Assembly: GCA_040755695.1 (NCBI GenBank)
Contig: JBFMAK010000001.1
Coordinates: 62,001 to 126,000, forward strand
Direction: 5' to 3'
Source of the DNA: Candidatus Diapherotrites archaeon
GTDB lineage: Archaea; Iainarchaeota; Iainarchaeia; Iainarchaeales; 1-14-0-10-31-34
Length of the DNA: 64,000 nucleotides
Positions 25,523 through 34,657 of this stretch are shown here, piece after piece. Numbering within the stretch: position 1 is the stretch's first letter; each line of letters starts with the position of its first letter. A program made the position numbers and the translations under genes. A model generated the notes under the pieces. It had not been told where the DNA came from. It saw only the letters and a list, made by a program, of their open reading frames with translations, and did not search any database.

Positions 25523-26752
25523 ATGATCTCTGGAGGGCAGTGCATTAAATGCAAGGGTCGTCTATTCTGTGGCCTAAAGTCCTGCCCAGTCCTTGAAAGA
25601 TTCAATTCACTCAAAAAGATTTCCTTCCTTACAAGAGCAAAAAGCTTTTCAGGGAACAGCCCTCCCTCGCTTTTTGTCTCCTGGAAGAATTACCCTGACA
25701 TCTCAATTGCACCTCTAACGCCACCGCAATTAATGCATGAATCCTCTTTATTGGACAAGCCAGAGCAATGGTATGGAATGCAGCAAGAGCAGATAATTGA
25801 AATGCGCTCTCTCCTTGTAAGTCCTTTCACTAAAACGCAGATCGAAAGCGCTTCAAGGCCTGACAGAAAGCTTTCAGAATTGCAGGAAATGGTCATGTCT
25901 GAAAAGCCTGTTGAATTGTCAATTGAATTAAAGAAAGAAATAAGACCAACCTTATCATTTGACTCCTTTGTTGCGCCTATAGGCCCAAGCGCCCCACTCA
26001 AAAAATTTTCATTGAACGAAAACCCTAAAATCCCCAAGAAGGTCGACTACATTGTCTCAGACACAGACCTAAAATCAACTAATGCCCTGCAGGAATTATA
26101 CGAAAGCGATTTTGCTGTATCTTACCTCCAGAAAATTCTTTCAGCAGGCCTGCTCGGAAGAAAAAGAGAGAGAAAAATGGTTCCAACAAGGTGGGCTATA
26201 ACTGCAGTTGACTCAAACCTTTCAAGCAAAATGCTCAAAGAAATAAAATACTCCCCTCAAATTGAATCAATAGAATTATTTGAGTCAATCTATTTAGACA
26301 ATCATTTCATCATACTCTTGATTCCGTCTTCCTGGATGTTCGAGCAACTGGAAGCCTGGCTTCCACAAGGCATCTGGACACAAAAAGAAGTCAAGCCCCA
26401 AATAATTGCAGATTACGAATTATTTAAAGGCAGAAAGGATTACGCCTCAAATGTTACCGGGGCATACTATTCATCCCGACTTGCAGTGTGCGAGTACCTG
26501 CAGAAGAAAAAAAGGCAGGCAGCAGCAGTAATTTTCAGAGAGATAGGCTCAGGCTATGCTGTGCCCATGGGCGTGTGGGTCATAAGGGAGACAGTAAGGA
26601 GGGCGTTCAAGAAAAAGCCAGCAGTCTTTTATGACCTGAACCTTGCCTTGAATTATGCAGAAAAGAAACTGCATATTTCCCTGGCAGAATACAAGAAAGA
26701 ATCAAAAGTCCTCAAAGAAATTCAATCCCAAAAAAAGCTCTCAGAATTTTAA
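25523..26752 (+). CDS. Archaeal NreA/NreB-type DNA repair protein
   Basis: 409 residues. N-terminal cysteine cluster CIKCKGRLFCGLKSCP (probable Zn ribbon), then the Nre (DUF650/DUF651) core with PLTPPQLMHESSLL, VTGAYYSSRLAVCEYL and GSGYAVPMGVWVIRE. The C-terminus QKKLSEF fits a PCNA-interacting (PIP) box, as described for archaeal NreA, which is involved in DNA damage response. The start ATG at 25523 is 72 bases from thrS in the opposite orientation. Substrate chemistry unknown. Confidence 0.88.
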   Translation: MISGGQCIKCKGRLFCGLKSCPVLERFNSLKKISFLTRAKSFSGNSPPSLFVSWKNYPDISIAPLTPPQLMHESSLLDKPEQWYGMQQEQIIEMRSLLVSPFTKTQIESASRPDRKLSELQEMVMSEKPVELSIELKKEIRPTLSFDSFVAPIGPSAPLKKFSLNENPKIPKKVDYIVSDTDLKSTNALQELYESDFAVSYLQKILSAGLLGRKRERKMVPTRWAITAVDSNLSSKMLKEIKYSPQIESIELFESIYLDNHFIILLIPSSWMFEQLEAWLPQGIWTQKEVKPQIIADYELFKGRKDYASNVTGAYYSSRLAVCEYLQKKKRQAAAVIFREIGSGYAVPMGVWVIRETVRRAFKKKPAVFYDLNLALNYAEKKLHISLAEYKKESKVLKEIQSQKKLSEF

Positions 26753-27222
26753 GGTCGGCCCCCAATTATATTGCCCAAATCATCCAGTTTCAGTTCATAG
26801 AACTTGTCTTCTGCCTTTATGAACGCACGCCAGTAATTCTCTTTCCTCTCAAAATCAATCACAGTAAAAACAAGGTTAGGGTAATGGTCTGCAAGAAACT
26901 GCATTAATTTCTGTTTTGCCTTCTCCTTTTCAGCCTCTCTTCGGGCTTCCTTCTGCTTCTCGAATTCACTGAATTCCTGCAATTGCTTGCTCTCAACCTC
27001 CTGGCCCCTATGAGAAAAAAGATAAGCGTCAAGGGCACTGTACAATCCAACAATAAAATAGGATGACATCGCAGCATACCACTGCATGTTCATTAAAAAA
27101 ATCAGGCTCAGGGCGCTCCCGAAAGCAACCAACAGCACAACAATTCCATGCAAGTACTGCTTGTGAATAATCTGGCCTGAGCCAGGCACGAGAAAGCCGC
27201 AGACCGCTTCAAGCAAGCCCAT
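26749..27222 (-). CDS. TM2-like membrane protein with C-terminal soluble domain
   Basis: 157 residues. The N-terminus LVPGSGQIIHKQYLHG and two helices (residues ~25-65) resemble TM2/SPP-type archaeal small membrane proteins. A charged, coiled-coil-like stretch (QLQEFSEFEKQKEARREAEK) then leads to a ~50-residue C-terminal domain. No function known. Convergent with nreA, their ends overlapping by 4 bases. Confidence 0.55.
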   Translation of the reverse strand: MGLLEAVCGFLVPGSGQIIHKQYLHGIVVLLVAFGSALSLIFLMNMQWYAAMSSYFIVGLYSALDAYLFSHRGQEVESKQLQEFSEFEKQKEARREAEKEKAKQKLMQFLADHYPNLVFTVIDFERKENYWRAFIKAEDKFYELKLDDLGNIIGGRP

Positions 27223-27274
27223 AAAATTGCACCTAAATTAGTACAGCATTACACTATAAAAATCCAAGCCTTAA

Positions 27275-29560
27275 TTACTTCTTGTACTTCATGAACTGAG
27301 CTATGAGGGCCTCCAATTGAATTCTCTCGTTTGCGCCTTCCACCAAACGGAAATTGTATTCTCCAACTGTATCAATCAAGTCGATTTTAGTCTTGCCGTC
27401 CAACTCCTTTTCATCCATTGCAATTAGCTCACGGTACAACTGCAGAATAATATCTTCACCGCTCATTCCGTGCTCGTACAACAAGGCATCAAGCTTCTCC
27501 CTTGCCTCCAAAAACTTCCTGTTCAAGGCCAGCTTGATCAGCTCTTTAATTTCCTCTGGCTTTGCCGTACTGCTCACATCAAAAATTATTTTCTCTGTAA
27601 TGCTTTTGCCCATTGAGGCTCCTGACTGAAGCACATTTATTGCCTTCCTTAAATCGCCCTGGGAAGCATAAATTATTGCCTTGAAAGCCTTCTCATCCAC
27701 TTTCAGGCCCTCAATCTTTTCAATGCTCTTAAGCTTTTCCTCAATCTCTTTTGTGCTCAAAGGCTTGAACCTGAAAACCACACACCTTGACTGTATAGGC
27801 TCAATTATGCGTGAAGAATAATTGCACGACAAAATAAACCTGCATGTTCTCGTGTACTTTTCCATTGTCCTCCTCAAGGCCTGCTGGGCGTCAGCAGTCA
27901 AGGCATCAGCCTCATCCAAGAAGATAATCTTAAAATCAGAGTCAAAAGCTATTGTTCTCGCAAAATCCTTTATGGTCTTCCTTACAACATCTATCCCGCG
28001 ATCGTCACTATTATGCAAAAGTATTGGTGTTGTGCCACCCCAGAACATTTCGCTTCCAGGCACTGAAACGTCATAAACGAAATCATTGTATTCTTCAAAT
28101 TCAATTTTTTTGATTTGAATGCTTGAAAGAGGCGATTCAATCAACCTCTTTAATTCTTTGTTTGGGATGCCATTCTTTTTGATGAATTCCTTCAGCAGTT
28201 TCTTTGAAATTCTCTTGCTTTTCTTTCCGTACAATGAATGCCTGAAATAATTCCTGAAATCAATTCTTGTTTTCTCAAATGCTTTAATGAAAGGCTCTAC
28301 CGGAAGAAGTTCTGTTTTAATATAAGAATAGGTTGGAAGCTCCCACACAAGCCTGCACTCTTGCTTAAACACAGAGGAATCAATGCCGGTAATTCTAGCC
28401 AACCAAGCAATATCAATTAAATTCTCTTTTGATCGCGAAGAATACCTTACATATTCATTCCATTTTCCAGTTGCGTCGCCCATATAGCCTTTGAAGAAAG
28501 ATATTCTGTTCTGAATTGTTGCTGAAAAAAAGAAATCAGGAGTTCTTTTTGTAGTTGCTTTCTTGACTTCTGCTCCATTATAAAAATGGTTCCTGAAAAA
28601 CTGTGCCAGCTGGTTGTTGAATGCCCTTACTTGAATTGAAGAAAGCCTGCTTCTATCAAAGCCTGAAGCACCTAATTTTGTTTGCGATTCAATGCCAAAA
28701 CTGCTTTTAATCAAATCTTTTACTTTGAATGCAGTCTCTTTTTCGTGGGGGTAACCTAAAGTAAAAATTGTCACCCCGCTGGTATAACCATTCCTTATAG
28801 AAGTGCATCCTTCAGCCAAGTACATTCCGTTAAGCCAAGATAATTCTTCATCCAACTCCATGTTATCAAGAACTGTTTTTATTTTTGGGTTCTTTATGTT
28901 TCCGCTCCTCAAAGGATTAAATAGTGTTGGCTTAAATTTCTCTAAATCCAATACTGTCTTTTCGCCTTCAATTTCTTCAGCAAAGCTTATTAGCAGGTCG
29001 CCTTGCCTTAATTCTGAAACCTCTTTTGATGAAAGCCTGCCTTCAGAATCAATTACTATTAATGAATGATTTAAGCTAGTCCTTATGCTACCACCCTCAT
29101 ACTTGATTCTTGCAATTTTTTCCACTTTATGCCTTGAAACATTCTTTACTGGCATGAATTTTAAGTTATAGTCTTTGTCAACAGAAAGAATTTCAAGGTC
29201 TTTTGGATAAGCATATTTTTCATTATTCTTCTTGAAATATTTCTGTGCCAGTTCTCCAAAATTAGTTCTCTTTATTTTTCCTTTAATTCTAACAAGCACT
29301 GGCGTTTCAGGGGCAACACTCGCATTCAATTCCAAGAAATTCCTTTCGAACTCCTTTCCATACAATTCCTTTGCCATTGCAACAGCACAAGAAGTCTTTC
29401 CTACGCCGGCAGGACCAGAAAAAAGCAGGTTTGGTGAGTTCCTGTTCTTAACGTAAGACTCAAGCCTTTTCACGACCTCCTCCTGGCCTACGACCTCATT
29501 CAGTTTCTCAGGCCTGTACTTTTCAACCCAAGGCATTCCCTCCAAATCCTTCTCCTTCAT
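27275..29560 (-). CDS. rfcS: Replication factor C small subunit with intein
   Basis: 761 residues; an intein of 437 leaves a ~324-residue RFC small subunit. Features: VEKYRPEKLNEVVGQ (RFC box II), GPAGVGKTSCAVAMAKEL (Walker A), FLDEADALTADAQQALRRTME (Walker B) and CNYSSRIIEPIQSRC (Arg finger/SRC). Loads PCNA onto DNA with the large subunit, which is not in the window. The intein sits after LELNA and before SDDRG, i.e. close to the nucleotide-binding region but not in the P-loop. Confidence 0.95.
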   Translation of the reverse strand: MKEKDLEGMPWVEKYRPEKLNEVVGQEEVVKRLESYVKNRNSPNLLFSGPAGVGKTSCAVAMAKELYGKEFERNFLELNASVAPETPVLVRIKGKIKRTNFGELAQKYFKKNNEKYAYPKDLEILSVDKDYNLKFMPVKNVSRHKVEKIARIKYEGGSIRTSLNHSLIVIDSEGRLSSKEVSELRQGDLLISFAEEIEGEKTVLDLEKFKPTLFNPLRSGNIKNPKIKTVLDNMELDEELSWLNGMYLAEGCTSIRNGYTSGVTIFTLGYPHEKETAFKVKDLIKSSFGIESQTKLGASGFDRSRLSSIQVRAFNNQLAQFFRNHFYNGAEVKKATTKRTPDFFFSATIQNRISFFKGYMGDATGKWNEYVRYSSRSKENLIDIAWLARITGIDSSVFKQECRLVWELPTYSYIKTELLPVEPFIKAFEKTRIDFRNYFRHSLYGKKSKRISKKLLKEFIKKNGIPNKELKRLIESPLSSIQIKKIEFEEYNDFVYDVSVPGSEMFWGGTTPILLHNSDDRGIDVVRKTIKDFARTIAFDSDFKIIFLDEADALTADAQQALRRTMEKYTRTCRFILSCNYSSRIIEPIQSRCVVFRFKPLSTKEIEEKLKSIEKIEGLKVDEKAFKAIIYASQGDLRKAINVLQSGASMGKSITEKIIFDVSSTAKPEEIKELIKLALNRKFLEAREKLDALLYEHGMSGEDIILQLYRELIAMDEKELDGKTKIDLIDTVGEYNFRLVEGANERIQLEALIAQFMKYKK
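28010..29320 (-). other. Intein in RFC small subunit (Ser1, +1 Ser)
   Basis: 437 residues (81-517 of the precursor). Starts SVAPETPVLV (Ser1), has a block-B-like SLNHSLIVI, LAGLIDADG-type segments GMYLAEGCT and GYMGDATGKW, and the C-terminal block VYDVSVPGSEMFWGG...LLHN before +1 Ser. Exteins join as LELNA|SDDRG. Normal splicing residues are present; the second endonuclease motif looks weaker than in the other inteins. Confidence 0.88.
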
Positions 29561-29611
29561 AAAAAAAACCCTGATAATTTTCTTGCAAGATAATTGTTTT
29601 AAAGGCTACTA

Positions 29612-29619
29612 TTTATAAA
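29612..29619 (+). promoter_or_regulatory. TATA-like box for the 1312-residue surface protein
   Basis: TTTATAAA 25-32 bases before the ATG at 29644, a standard archaeal TATA position for a leaderless or very short-leader transcript. Followed by a repeated AATAATAAT tract. Confidence 0.5.
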
Positions 29620-29643
29620 CAATAATAATAATAATAGTTTAGC

Positions 29644-32600
29644 ATGAAGAAAGCAATTCTTTTAATTTTTTTTACTTTGTTTTTGTTTAGCTTTGTTTCT
29701 GCTCAGACCCAATACATTAATTCTTGCAGGGCATTAGACCAGCCTAACACAACTTATGTTTTAACTCAAGATGTTTCCTCTGCAGACAGTTGTTTTTTTG
29801 TTTATGGAGACAACATTACTTTGGATTTGAATGGACATAAAATAACTTATGCTACAGGCTCCAAACAAAACAGTTGTTCCACCTACATTGGAACTGTCAG
29901 CGGTAACATCTGTCATTATGCAGTTTATAATTCTGATAACCCGACAACAATTCCTGATACTCCAGCCCCTTACAATGGTCGCTGGAATTTAATGGCCAAT
30001 AATTTTACTCTAAAGAATGGCATAATAGGGCAAGGAAACGGCGGGGCTTCACACTCTACTGCAATTTATTGGGCAAGCTCTAATGCTGAATTCGCTAATC
30101 TTACTGTTACAGTGAACGGAAATGATTCCGATAATCTTTATACTACTGGAAGTAATCACATTCACCACAATAATTTTATTAATGAGAGCACAGTTGTAAC
30201 TAATCGCCATCAAGGAAGAGAGGTAATTTACAGTAGTGGGACTGATTCACTGATTCATGACAATAAAATTGTGGGAGGCCCCCAAAATGGTATTAGAACA
30301 GGGAGCTTTTTGGCAAGATCAACAGCCAAAATTTACAGGAATGACATCAGACATAATGCAGTTGTTACAAACCCTTACGGAATAACTGTATTATTGGCTG
30401 ACAACTATGAAGTCTATGACAACAATATTATTCCAGTTAACGGTAGAGGCATAATGCTTTGGGAGTCTCATTATGGAAAGATCTATAATAATTATATTGA
30501 GGTCAAAGACCTTCCAAACGGGGAATATGCTCAGGGACTACAAAGTACTGGCATAAGGTTAAGGCAAGGGGCAAGTTACAATAAAATTTACAATAATACT
30601 ATTATTGCTATTGCAGGCGAGCCTTATACTCATGCAATAGGCTTAAGGCCCTCGACAGTATACAGTAGCCCTACTTACAATGAGTTTTATGATAATAATG
30701 TTACAGCAATAACTACTTCTCCAAACTTTAAGGCTGAAGCAGTATCAATTGAACAACCACTTCCAATGACTTACCCTTCAAGGGAGGTTTTTCGTAATAA
30801 TATACTCACAAGTAACAATGTCAATATAGCTTTAGGAGAATATGACGGTGGAGCCATGGGGGTAGAATTTATTTCCAATAAACTGATCAAAGGAAGCAAT
30901 CCAATTAATTATAATATGATTACTGTGGGCTATGATGTTGTTAATGTCTCTGATGTAAACCTTTTGGATTCAACTTTTGAAAACGGCGCAAGTTATAACA
31001 ATGTGTTATTTCAAGGAACAGGCGCGCAAAGAATCATTACAATTCAATGGTATCTTGACATTTTAGTTCAAAACCAGTCAGGAACTCCTCTTTCAGGTGC
31101 TGTGGTTTCAATTAAGGATTCAACTGGAGCAACAGTTTTTTCAGGCACAACCGATGCAACAGGAAAGGTTAGGGCCATATTGACTCAATACACGCAAAAC
31201 CCTTCAGGCAAAACTTATTTTACGCCACACACTGTCACTGCGACTTATTCAAGCGTAAGTACATCAAGTACTATTATAATGGATTCAAGTAAAAGTATTA
31301 CTTTAACATTAAATTTAACGCCGTGCACTTCAGGCCAAACAAGGGCTTGTTCTATTGCACATCAGGGAGTTTGTGCTGTTGGAACAGAAACTTGTGTTTC
31401 TGGTTCTTGGACTGGCTGTCCTGCGCCTCAGACTGAAACCTGTAATAATTTGGATGATGATTGTGATAGTTTAATTGATGAGTTTTTAAGCAGGTCTTGC
31501 AGTGTTGCCCACGTTGGTGCTTGTGCTGTTGGAACTGAGTCTTGTTCTGCTGGCTCTTGGAACGGATGTCCTGTGCCTACTGCGGAAGTTTGTTCTGATT
31601 CAATAGACCAGAATTGTGATGGCTCTGATACTATTTGTTCTGTGTGCCCTCAAGGTCAAATTACCTTTAGGTGTTTGTGTGGAAGTACTGCTTATAGTTC
31701 TGGTTACTGTTGCAATAATGCATACCAGACTACGCCTTGCGGGACTCAGGCGTGTGTTCCAAATACTGTTTGTACTACTTCGCAGAACTGTCCTGGAACT
31801 TGTAATTCGCAAGGGACTTTGTGCATTGATGACCAGAACGATAATTGTCCCCCGCAACAAGGGAACACTTTAACATTTCAAGAGGGCGATGGAGGAAATT
31901 TTAGCACTACATATGATTCCAGTTTGAGAGAGAATTCCCCCAACAATGGCTCAGAGAATTTAATAAGAATTCACAATCTTCCCATTCATGGAATAATTGT
32001 GTTTCCTAATATAATAGGAAACAGTGCAGGACAACTTCTACCGAATTCTGTTATTGTTTCTGCTGAACTAAGCTTTTATGTTGAAAGTGTTAGCACTCCA
32101 GCCAAGACCTTATTGTTTTCTAGGGTCATTGATGTGAATAATGATAGTATTCCTCTTGCTGATTCTATTAGTACTTGGGTGAAAAGAAATAATAGTAGTA
32201 ATTGGATTAATGCTGGAGGAGATTACACAAATGAAGGATCGGCAGAAGTAGTTGTTTCAACTGCAGGAAATTATGTGATAAATGTAACTTCTACAGTACA
32301 ATATTGGGTTAATAATTATAGTTTAAAGCAAGATGTTGTGCAGGGATGGATAATAAAATACAAGGCAGGAGAAGGTGATACTTACCTGCGTTCAAGTGAG
32401 CATTCAAACCAAACCACAAGACCAAAACTTACAGTAAATTATTCACTACAGCAACAATGTATTCCTGACTGGCAGTGTGGCTCATGGAGTCAATGCTTGA
32501 ATGGAAGCCAGACAAGAAATTGCACTGACTTAAATGCCTGTGATCCAAATAATCTTATAAGAATTGAAAGTCAGGCTTGTGGTTCTTGTACTTCAGGTCA

Positions 32601-33582
32601 AACTCAAAGCTGTACAACAGAAAGTTGTGCTGGAACTCAAACTTGTTCTAATCTGAATGTTTGGGGCTCCTGCGTGAAGCAAGACTTGTGCTGTGGTGTT
32701 TCATGCAGTGATGGAAGCGATTGTACTACAGATTCTTGCAGTGCAGGCCAATGTTCTTTCTCTCCTATTCCTAACTGCGGTACAGGTAGGGGGGGCGGTG
32801 GTGGTTCTGGTGGCGGCGGGGGGCTTCCATCGCAGAAAGAGTTTTTGGTAGAATTAAATCCTTCTCAAGTTAAGATTGGAGAAAATTTTACTGTTACAGT
32901 AAAGGATTCTAGTTCAAGGAATACTGTGGAGAATGCTTCTGTTTCTTATGCTAAGAATTCAAAGTTTACTAGTATTTTGGGTATAGTGGAGTTTACTGCA
33001 GTGCAAGGCTATTCTCTTGTTACTGTGAAGAAGGACGGATACAAGAATAATACTGTTAGAATAACTATTGTAACAGAGCCTGTTTCTTTGTGTGGCAATT
33101 ATGTTTGTGATTTGGGTGAGAGCCATGGTAATTGTGCTTCTGATTGTCCTGCTGGAAAGAAGCTTAGGGTGAGCACTGAGAAGGCTAGCGTGAGTTCAGG
33201 AGAAACTTTAAATGTTGTTGTTACTGACGAGAATGGTAATTCTGTAGATAAAGCGAAAGTTGTTTACGCCGGAAAAAGTTATTTGACTGATATTGAAGGC
33301 TTGACTTCTTTTACTGCTGTAAAGGGTTATAGTATTGTTACTGCTAGTAAGGAGGGCTTTGAGCCAGCTTCTACAATACTGAAGTTTATTACTGCAGTAA
33401 AACCAGAATGCGGAAACAATAAGTGCGACGAAGGCGAGACAGCAGAAAGCTGCCCGAGAGACTGCAAGCAGGAGATTGTAGACTTAATGCCTTTCACTGC
33501 TGCAGGAATTGCATTAATACTAATAGTATTATTTGTTGTGATAGTTATTAAGGAAAAAAATAAAATTTCTCCTAAAAAATAA
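29644..33582 (+). CDS. Giant mosaic surface protein, parallel beta-helix type
   Basis: 1312 residues. N-terminal signal peptide (MKKAILLIFFTLFLFSFVSAQ), a ~450-residue region with Asn-rich repeats such as NNYIEV and NNIL that fits a right-handed parallel beta-helix (NosD-like), an Ig/carboxypeptidase-regulatory domain (~480-560), two MopE-like Cys repeats (NNLDDDCD, SIDQNCDG), a DNRLRE-like domain, a thrombospondin-like WQCGSWSQC segment, a Gly-rich linker, two similar Ig domains and an EF-hand-like CGNNKCDEGE. A C-terminal helix anchors it. Probably an adhesin or S-layer-associated protein. Confidence 0.85.
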   Translation: MKKAILLIFFTLFLFSFVSAQTQYINSCRALDQPNTTYVLTQDVSSADSCFFVYGDNITLDLNGHKITYATGSKQNSCSTYIGTVSGNICHYAVYNSDNPTTIPDTPAPYNGRWNLMANNFTLKNGIIGQGNGGASHSTAIYWASSNAEFANLTVTVNGNDSDNLYTTGSNHIHHNNFINESTVVTNRHQGREVIYSSGTDSLIHDNKIVGGPQNGIRTGSFLARSTAKIYRNDIRHNAVVTNPYGITVLLADNYEVYDNNIIPVNGRGIMLWESHYGKIYNNYIEVKDLPNGEYAQGLQSTGIRLRQGASYNKIYNNTIIAIAGEPYTHAIGLRPSTVYSSPTYNEFYDNNVTAITTSPNFKAEAVSIEQPLPMTYPSREVFRNNILTSNNVNIALGEYDGGAMGVEFISNKLIKGSNPINYNMITVGYDVVNVSDVNLLDSTFENGASYNNVLFQGTGAQRIITIQWYLDILVQNQSGTPLSGAVVSIKDSTGATVFSGTTDATGKVRAILTQYTQNPSGKTYFTPHTVTATYSSVSTSSTIIMDSSKSITLTLNLTPCTSGQTRACSIAHQGVCAVGTETCVSGSWTGCPAPQTETCNNLDDDCDSLIDEFLSRSCSVAHVGACAVGTESCSAGSWNGCPVPTAEVCSDSIDQNCDGSDTICSVCPQGQITFRCLCGSTAYSSGYCCNNAYQTTPCGTQACVPNTVCTTSQNCPGTCNSQGTLCIDDQNDNCPPQQGNTLTFQEGDGGNFSTTYDSSLRENSPNNGSENLIRIHNLPIHGIIVFPNIIGNSAGQLLPNSVIVSAELSFYVESVSTPAKTLLFSRVIDVNNDSIPLADSISTWVKRNNSSNWINAGGDYTNEGSAEVVVSTAGNYVINVTSTVQYWVNNYSLKQDVVQGWIIKYKAGEGDTYLRSSEHSNQTTRPKLTVNYSLQQQCIPDWQCGSWSQCLNGSQTRNCTDLNACDPNNLIRIESQACGSCTSGQTQSCTTESCAGTQTCSNLNVWGSCVKQDLCCGVSCSDGSDCTTDSCSAGQCSFSPIPNCGTGRGGGGGSGGGGGLPSQKEFLVELNPSQVKIGENFTVTVKDSSSRNTVENASVSYAKNSKFTSILGIVEFTAVQGYSLVTVKKDGYKNNTVRITIVTEPVSLCGNYVCDLGESHGNCASDCPAGKKLRVSTEKASVSSGETLNVVVTDENGNSVDKAKVVYAGKSYLTDIEGLTSFTAVKGYSIVTASKEGFEPASTILKFITAVKPECGNNKCDEGETAESCPRDCKQEIVDLMPFTAAGIALILIVLFVVIVIKEKNKISPKK

Positions 33583-33596
33583 TTTTTAATAATTAG

Positions 33597-33672
33597 AATT
33601 GAAACCTTGTCAAGAAGAGCTGGTTCTTGACAAATTTCAATCCACTGATTGAAGATCAGTGGAATTGAAACC
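33597..33672 (+). repeat. Intergenic element with two palindromes (shared with 52867-52969)
   Basis: TGTCAAGAA (33608-33616) pairs with TTCTTGACA (33624-33632), and TTTCAATCCACTGAT (33635-33649) pairs with ATCAGTGGAATTGAAA (33655-33670, one base bulged). A GAATTGAAACC copy occurs at both ends of the element. The same two palindromes occur in the other order at 52867-52969. It sits between the surface protein gene and the UPF0145 gene. Confidence 0.75.
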
Positions 33673-33724
33673 TTTTAAAATTGATTGCAGGAATACTATT
33701 TAATAAAATTTGTGCGTGAATTGA

Positions 33725-34087
33725 ATGCCTGAAGAGAAAACAGAAAAAGAAAAGGGAGTGCACATTGTTTCAACGCCTTTTGTTCCAAGGCACAAGATAA
33801 CAGAAGTCAAAGGCCTTGTGTGGGCCAGCACAGTCAGGTCAAAATTCTTTTTGGACGACCTGAAGGCCTGGGCCAGAATGCTTGCAGGCGGGGAAGTAAA
33901 AGAATACAGGGAGCTCTTAAATGAAGCCCGCAGGGACATCCTCAAAAAATTGAACGACAACGCAAAGGAATTAAATGCAAATGCGGTAATAAGTGTTGTA
34001 CTCAACACTGCACCAATTGTTCCGGGCACAGTGGAAATCCTTGCTTACGGGACAGCAGTGATATTTGAAAGGGAATACTCAAAGTGA
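33725..34087 (+). CDS. UPF0145/YbjQ-family protein
   Basis: 120 residues. Matches the UPF0145 pattern: KITEVKGLVWASTV, ARMLAGGEVKEYRELLNEAR, KELNANAVISVVL, and AYGTAVIF at the end. Family members are small pentameric proteins with a proposed heavy-metal-binding role; the function is not established. The ATG is 6 bases before a downstream gene's start region, so it probably heads a unit with the membrane gene at 34094. Confidence 0.82.
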   Translation: MPEEKTEKEKGVHIVSTPFVPRHKITEVKGLVWASTVRSKFFLDDLKAWARMLAGGEVKEYRELLNEARRDILKKLNDNAKELNANAVISVVLNTAPIVPGTVEILAYGTAVIFEREYSK

Positions 34088-34093
34088 ACTTGA

Positions 34094-34627
34094 ATGGATA
34101 AAACAAAAGCAGCAAAAATAATTGTTTTGTTTGTAATATTCTATGCAGTGCTTTACTTTCTCCCCTACATTACCCCGCTTCATAAATGGGATTTCTGGGG
34201 CATTACAAGAGCAGATTATACCTTCTTCCTGATTCCAATTCCAGGCTTCTTTTTCCTTTATTTCATCATAAACTGGATTGACGAATTCTTTGAAACAGAC
34301 TTAGGGCATACCCCTGCCCTTCCCTTAATATTTGTAGTCCTTTCCTTTATTGCATTCTACGCGCAATTATATTTTTACTGGGGCAATTTTGCTTCCTTAA
34401 GCGGTGGAAGCACTAAAGTAATAATCTGGCTTTTCTCCCAGCCGACAGCAACAGAATGCGCTTCCAACATCTGCCTTGACTACTTCAACTATCTTGTATC
34501 TTCAGCATTCCTCGTGTTCGTGTTCGCAGGCATATTCGGCTGGCTTTCCCACATGATTGCAGAGCACTGGACTAAAACAAAAGAAGAAAAGAAAGAAAGC
34601 AAAGAAAAACACAGCAAAAAAGAATAA
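34094..34627 (+). CDS. Small multipass membrane protein
   Basis: 177 residues with about four hydrophobic helices and a Lys/Glu-rich C-terminal tail. Two Cys in ECASNICLD face one side between helices 3 and 4. No family recognised. Six bases after UPF0145. Confidence 0.5.
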   Translation: MDKTKAAKIIVLFVIFYAVLYFLPYITPLHKWDFWGITRADYTFFLIPIPGFFFLYFIINWIDEFFETDLGHTPALPLIFVVLSFIAFYAQLYFYWGNFASLSGGSTKVIIWLFSQPTATECASNICLDYFNYLVSSAFLVFVFAGIFGWLSHMIAEHWTKTKEEKKESKEKHSKKE

Positions 34628-34657
34628 TTCTGCCTGGAATTTTTGTGGTGAATTAAT

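Noticed and set aside
33597-33672. Possible CRISPR repeats
   Set aside because: Only one unit with two palindromes; no regular spacers and no cas genes in the window.
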